From assembly GCA_024223125.1 (NCBI GenBank), contig JAAEOP010001223.1, positions 1-15,454 on the forward strand: DNA of 15,454 bases. Reading direction: 5' to 3'. A program made the position numbers and the translations under genes. Under the pieces are notes generated by a model that worked only from the letters and a program-made list of their open reading frames with translations, was not told the origin of the DNA and searched no databases. Positions 12,341-15,454 of this stretch are shown here, piece after piece. How positions within the stretch are numbered: the stretch's first letter is position 1; each line of letters starts with the position of its first letter. This DNA is from Chloroflexota bacterium (GTDB lineage Bacteria > Chloroflexota > Anaerolineae > Promineifilales > Promineifilaceae).

Positions 12341-14707
12341 ATGCTACGAACAATTTTTAAAAAATGGAGCAAACAACGACTGCCCCAGGTAAACGGCCGT
12401 ATCTACCTCCCCACCCTGCATCACCCCGTCACCATCCAGCGAGACAAATGGGACATTCCTCACATCTCGGCTGCCGACCGGTACGATCTCTTTACAGCGC
12501 AAGGGTTTGTGCATGCTCAAGAACGGATGTGGCAGCTAGAACTCAACCGTCGCGCTGCCAAGGGAACCCTTTCAGAACTATTCGGGCCGCTCACATTAGA
12601 GACTGACCGCCTGGCCCGCACCTTAGGCTTTGCCCGCCTGGCAGCCCAATCGTGGCCCCATCTGGACGAGACAGCCCGTGCCGACCTGGAAGCGTACAGC
12701 CGCGGCATTAACGCCTGGCTGCAAAGCTGCCCCCGCTTACCCATTGAATTCAGCCTGATTAAACATCGTCCACAGCCGTGGGGAGTTTTAGATAGTCTGG
12801 CTTACGGCCGTGTGCAAATGTGGGCGCTAACAAACGGAGCCATGGGCGAACTGGTGCAGGCGCAGCTTATCCAAACGCTCGGCCCCGATAAAGCAGCCGA
12901 CCTCGGTTTGCACTACCCACTAGAAAACCCGGCCACGCTGCCACACGGCATTGAAGTGGGCAGTTTCCGGTTAGATAGCTTGCTAGGTTCCTGGACACAC
13001 CCCTTCGGCGGAAAAACTGCGTTGGAGGGCGCAGGACGGGGCAGCAATGGTTGGATCATTGGACCAGAACGCAGCGCCAGCGGCCACGCCATTTTGTGTA
13101 ACGATATGCACTTGCCGGTGGGCACACCCTCGCTCTGGCTGGCCATGCACTTGCACAGCGCCGATGGGCTACATGTGGCCGGTTTTACTCAGCCCGGTCT
13201 ACCCTATGTGCTGGTGGGGCACAACGAACATATCGCCTGGGGAGCGACCCTGGCTTATACAGATTGTGAAGATTTATTCATTGAACGATTCCATCCACAG
13301 CATCCCAGTTATTATGAATTTGATGGCCGTTGGCTCTCGGCCACTGTTCATCAAGAAGAGATACAAATTCGGGGACGGCCGTCGCACACAGAAGCGGTCA
13401 TTGTCACCCATCATGGCCCCATCATTAACGACGTATTGGCCGATGCAGCCGAATCGCTGGCGTACAGTTCTATGGCTCTGCGTCCCGATGTGACCATTGA
13501 CGGCTTCCAGTTGTTGAACAGGGCGCGAGATTGGGATGGGTTTGTGTCGGCCGTGTCTCACATTCAATCTCCCTCCCTCAACCTGCTTTATGCCGATACA
13601 GAAGACAATATTGGCTACTATGTTTCTGGGCGAGTTCCCATCCGGACACAAGGGGATGGCTCTGTGCCCGCCCCCGGTTGGACAGGCGAGTATGAATGGC
13701 TTGGCGAAATCCCCTTTGCTGAAATGCCCCACGCGCTCAATCCAAAACAAAGATTTATCGTCAGCGCCAACCATCGCATTACTGGGGATGCGTATCCACA
13801 TAACCTGGGGCAAGTATGGCGCAATGGCTATCGCGCCCGGCGCATCGAGCAGTTGATTATGAGCCGGGAGAAAATTTCAGTTGCCGACTGCCGCCGGTTT
13901 CATCTGGATGTGTACAACATTCCAGGGAAGGCGTTGGTAAAAATGTTAAGCCATATTTTTCCGGAAACTTGGGATTTTGGGGAAGATAATGCGGCTGTGG
14001 CTTGGGGAATGTTACGAACGTGGGACGGCCGTCTAACACCTGACAGTATCGGTGGCACGGTCTATGAAGTGTTCATCCGGGAATTGAGTGAAGCGCTTCT
14101 GTCACCCCATTTTGAACGGCCATTTTTGCACAAACTACTGGGAATGGGGGAAAATCCCTTTATGCACCCGGTTAATGAATTTCAGGGGCAGTGGCTGGTT
14201 TCACTGCTGCGAATTGTGGGGGAATCGGCCGACAGATGGCTGCCAGATCGGGAAGCGCTGTTGGTAAATTGTTTGGCGCGGACGACGGCCGTGCTACGCC
14301 AAAAATTAGGTCCCGACCCAGCCAAATGGACATGGGGGCGGCTGCACCGTATCACCTTTGCTCACGCAATGGGCATCGCCCCCGTATTAGGCCGCATCTT
14401 CAACCAGGGGCCATTCCCCATTGGTGGCGACGAAAACACAATTGCCCAAACCGGCATCCGCCCCGACCTGCCTTATAATAACAATGCCATCTCCATTTCC
14501 ACCCGGCTCATCGTGGAGATGGGGAATATCGATCAGGCACAGGGAATGCACCCGCCGGGGCAGTCCGGTCATCTGGGCAGTCCCCATTATGGCGATTTAA
14601 TCCAACCGTGGCTAAATGGCGACACTTATCAATGGGCCTGGACGGCTGAAGATGTGACGGCCGTAACCCGACACACCTTAACGTTACATCCCCCCCTCAA
14701 ACCATGA
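12341..14707 (+). CDS. Penicillin-acylase-family N-terminal nucleophile amidase
   Basis: The 788-residue protein has the full-length layout of the penicillin G acylase/acyl-homoserine-lactone acylase superfamily. The alpha part (about residues 20-200) shows IQRDKWDIPHI and FTAQGFVHAQERMWQLELNR. A spacer follows, and the self-cleavage site GRG-SNGWIIG makes Ser235 the nucleophile of the beta chain. Supporting beta motifs are LCNDMHLPVGTPSLWLAMHL, VGHNEHIAWGATLAYTDCED, GGDENTIAQ and, at the end, GQSGHLGSPHYGD. The family hydrolyses amide bonds with an acyl group; whether the substrate is a beta-lactam, an acyl-homoserine lactone or a cell-wall or lipid amide cannot be told. Family members are usually exported, yet the N-terminus (MLRTIFKKWSKQRLPQVNG) is basic with no hydrophobic core. 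It may thus act in the cytoplasm, or the start may be misplaced. No SD precedes the ATG; translation is probably coupled to the M23 gene 4 bp upstream. Confidence 0.9.
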   Translation: MLRTIFKKWSKQRLPQVNGRIYLPTLHHPVTIQRDKWDIPHISAADRYDLFTAQGFVHAQERMWQLELNRRAAKGTLSELFGPLTLETDRLARTLGFARLAAQSWPHLDETARADLEAYSRGINAWLQSCPRLPIEFSLIKHRPQPWGVLDSLAYGRVQMWALTNGAMGELVQAQLIQTLGPDKAADLGLHYPLENPATLPHGIEVGSFRLDSLLGSWTHPFGGKTALEGAGRGSNGWIIGPERSASGHAILCNDMHLPVGTPSLWLAMHLHSADGLHVAGFTQPGLPYVLVGHNEHIAWGATLAYTDCEDLFIERFHPQHPSYYEFDGRWLSATVHQEEIQIRGRPSHTEAVIVTHHGPIINDVLADAAESLAYSSMALRPDVTIDGFQLLNRARDWDGFVSAVSHIQSPSLNLLYADTEDNIGYYVSGRVPIRTQGDGSVPAPGWTGEYEWLGEIPFAEMPHALNPKQRFIVSANHRITGDAYPHNLGQVWRNGYRARRIEQLIMSREKISVADCRRFHLDVYNIPGKALVKMLSHIFPETWDFGEDNAAVAWGMLRTWDGRLTPDSIGGTVYEVFIRELSEALLSPHFERPFLHKLLGMGENPFMHPVNEFQGQWLVSLLRIVGESADRWLPDREALLVNCLARTTAVLRQKLGPDPAKWTWGRLHRITFAHAMGIAPVLGRIFNQGPFPIGGDENTIAQTGIRPDLPYNNNAISISTRLIVEMGNIDQAQGMHPPGQSGHLGSPHYGDLIQPWLNGDTYQWAWTAEDVTAVTRHTLTLHPPLKP

Positions 14708-15258
14708 ACCGACGTACCTTATACCTGTTTATCCCTTTTTCGCTTCTGCTGCTATTCCTGGCAATCATCAACCTGGCCCCTCGTTTTCCAACGGCCGCAG
14801 CCATCATCCCAGAGCAGCCAGCAGTAACAGTCCCCAATACCTCATCACTAAAGCAACCAACGGCGGCCTCCCTTATCATCCCCATCCCTCAACCCTCTGT
14901 CACCCCCTCGCCCCAGCCCACCATCACCCCCTCACCCCTCCCTCCAGAAGCCACAATCACTTTGCTAGGACCACCGCTAAACGGCCGTTACCAACCCAGC
15001 GACCGCATCAATTTTTACTGGCAATGGCCGCTGCCGCTGACAGAAGAGCAACAGTTCAGTTTGGTCTGGTTGGTGGATGGAGAGGTACGGTCGCTAGGCA
15101 CATTAACCGAACCCAATTTAGGGCTGAATTACCGGCTGACGGCCACTGCCCCCGGCAATGTCAATAACGTTACCTGGCAAATGCGGCTGGAATTGATCTC
15201 TACTGGGGAAAGTTTGGTGGTGAGTGAGGAACGGCCGTTGTTAATTCTGACCAAATGA
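14704..15258 (+). CDS. Small membrane-anchored protein with Pro-rich linker and beta-sandwich-like domain
   Basis: The 184-residue protein has one hydrophobic anchor or signal (about residues 6-25, no lipobox Cys) and a Pro/Thr/Ser linker (about 45-82) with TPSPQPTITPSPLPPE. A C-terminal domain (about 85-184) of alternating strands reads ITLLGPPLNGRYQPSDRINF, then YWQWP, LVWLVDGEV and TWQMRLELI. The pattern resembles Ig/Fn3-like surface domains, but no family is recognised. The ATG overlaps the TGA of the amidase gene as ATGA, so it is the last gene of the operon. A hairpin follows within 2 bp of the stop. It shares its architecture, not its sequence, with the linker protein at 663-1505. Function unknown; the neighbours suggest a cell-envelope role. 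Confidence 0.82.
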   Translation: MNRRTLYLFIPFSLLLLFLAIINLAPRFPTAAAIIPEQPAVTVPNTSSLKQPTAASLIIPIPQPSVTPSPQPTITPSPLPPEATITLLGPPLNGRYQPSDRINFYWQWPLPLTEEQQFSLVWLVDGEVRSLGTLTEPNLGLNYRLTATAPGNVNNVTWQMRLELISTGESLVVSEERPLLILTK

Positions 15259-15259
15259 G

Positions 15260-15309
15260 TGTAGCGTAAACGGTTAGTTTGTCCGCACAAACTGACCGTT
15301 TACGCTACA
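15260..15309. repeat. 23-bp-arm hairpin between convergent genes (repeat element or bidirectional terminator)
   Basis: TGTAGCGTAAACGG... at 15260-15282 and its complement at 15287-15309 pair over 23 bp with one G-T wobble and a CCGC loop. It starts one base after the operon stop and lies before the end of a minus-strand gene, so it could end transcription from both sides. No T-run follows. The near-perfect symmetry is more typical of a dispersed hairpin repeat. Confidence 0.65.
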
Positions 15310-15351
15310 ATAGATGTAGCTTTTCAACTTGCCACTTGCAACTCGCCCGCC

Positions 15352-15454
15352 TCACTCATACACTACTTCACCCTGCAAAACCATGCCATCAGGAATCTCT
15401 ACTGGATTTGAGGTTTTGTTTACCAGCGAAACATCCCCTTGACAGACCACCTGC
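15352..15454 (-). CDS. C-terminal end of an unidentified gene, cut by the window edge
   Basis: The minus-strand frame is open from the right edge for 33 codons to a TGA at 15354-15352. It reads GDVSLVNKTSNPVEIPDGMV and LQGEVVYE, which has the composition of a real beta-rich protein end. The other two minus-strand frames stop within a short distance. It is convergent with the operon on the left. The family cannot be named from 33 residues. Confidence 0.5.
   Translation of the reverse strand, partial: QVVCQGDVSLVNKTSNPVEIPDGMVLQGEVVYE

Larger units (their letters stand above)
94..15238. repeat. Over-represented octamer palindrome ACGGCCGT dispersed through the window
   Basis: About 28 exact copies were counted by eye, for example at 94, 111, 325, 414, 1615, 1873, 2301, 2331, 2397, 4130, 4437, 5256, 7256, 8369, 10313, 12393, 13375, 14285 and 14657. 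A random octamer would be expected about 0.2-0.3 times in this length. Copies lie in genes on both strands and between genes; in coding sequence they encode mainly NGR, DGR or TAV. The core CGGCCG occurs additionally with other flanks. None was seen in the hairpin element or the ABC relic (2580-3290). Confidence 0.8.

Noticed and set aside
13047..13493. Plus-strand 148-codon ORF inside the penicillin-acylase gene
   Set aside because: It is an out-of-frame shadow; the main frame carries the nucleophile Ser and all family blocks.
13274..13813. Minus-strand 179-codon ORF inside the penicillin-acylase gene
   Set aside because: It is a shadow of a clearly coding plus-strand frame with family motifs throughout.

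Overview
The window looks like a chromosomal segment of a Chloroflexota bacterium, probably of the Anaerolineae/Ardenticatenia type. This is inferred from style, not from a marker gene. The signs are secreted or anchored proteins with long Thr/Pro (TPTPT) linkers, a SurA/PpiC-type lipoprotein foldase, a large PAS/GAF hybrid histidine kinase, a DUF2723 membrane glycosyltransferase and a corrinoid methyltransferase. In addition, the palindrome ACGGCCGT occurs about 28 times in 15.5 kb. No rRNA, tRNA, CRISPR array or complete insertion sequence was seen.

Left part (1-4.9 kb): an accessory region in which intact genes alternate with relics. On the minus strand a PpiC-type lipoprotein gene (1502-2497) is translationally coupled to a gene for an anchored Thr/Pro-linker protein (663-1505). 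Further along the same strand lies a doubly truncated M42-type aminopeptidase (138-581). Divergent from the lipoprotein gene, with overlapping promoter elements, is a wrecked amino-acid ABC transporter operon (about 2631-3236). A frameshifted substrate-binding lipoprotein there is interrupted by a 103-bp hairpin element with a 10-bp target duplication, then fused by deletion to pieces of the ATPase. On the minus strand an intact methyltetrahydrofolate:corrinoid methyltransferase (3294-4187) follows a broken corrinoid protein (4213-4585). That partner has lost its cobalamin-ligand histidine, its N-terminal cap and part of its Rossmann domain.

Middle part (4.9-11.6 kb): a DUF2723-family multi-membrane glycosyltransferase (4908-8027) has absorbed several copies of dispersed short repeats in frame. 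Convergent to it is a 1021-residue hybrid sensor kinase (8089-11154). Behind the kinase lies a relic in which a sensor-kinase GAF end is joined to the last residues of a NarL/LuxR-type regulator (11225-11418).

Right part (11.5-15.26 kb): a compact plus-strand operon of a membrane-anchored M23 metallopeptidase, a penicillin-acylase-family Ntn hydrolase without a visible signal peptide, and a small anchored linker-plus-beta-domain protein. The genes are 4 bp apart and then overlapping by ATGA. A 23-bp-arm hairpin separates this operon from the C-terminus of a convergent gene at the right edge. The operon and the DUF2723 gene each have a good -10 hexamer only 8-10 nt before the start codon and no Shine-Dalgarno sequence, which suggests leaderless transcripts.

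No new defence or biosynthetic system is evident. The most notable content is the ACGGCCGT motif, the repeats inside coding sequence, and the clustered deletion-fusion relics, one of which carries a clean insertion whose removal restores the frame.
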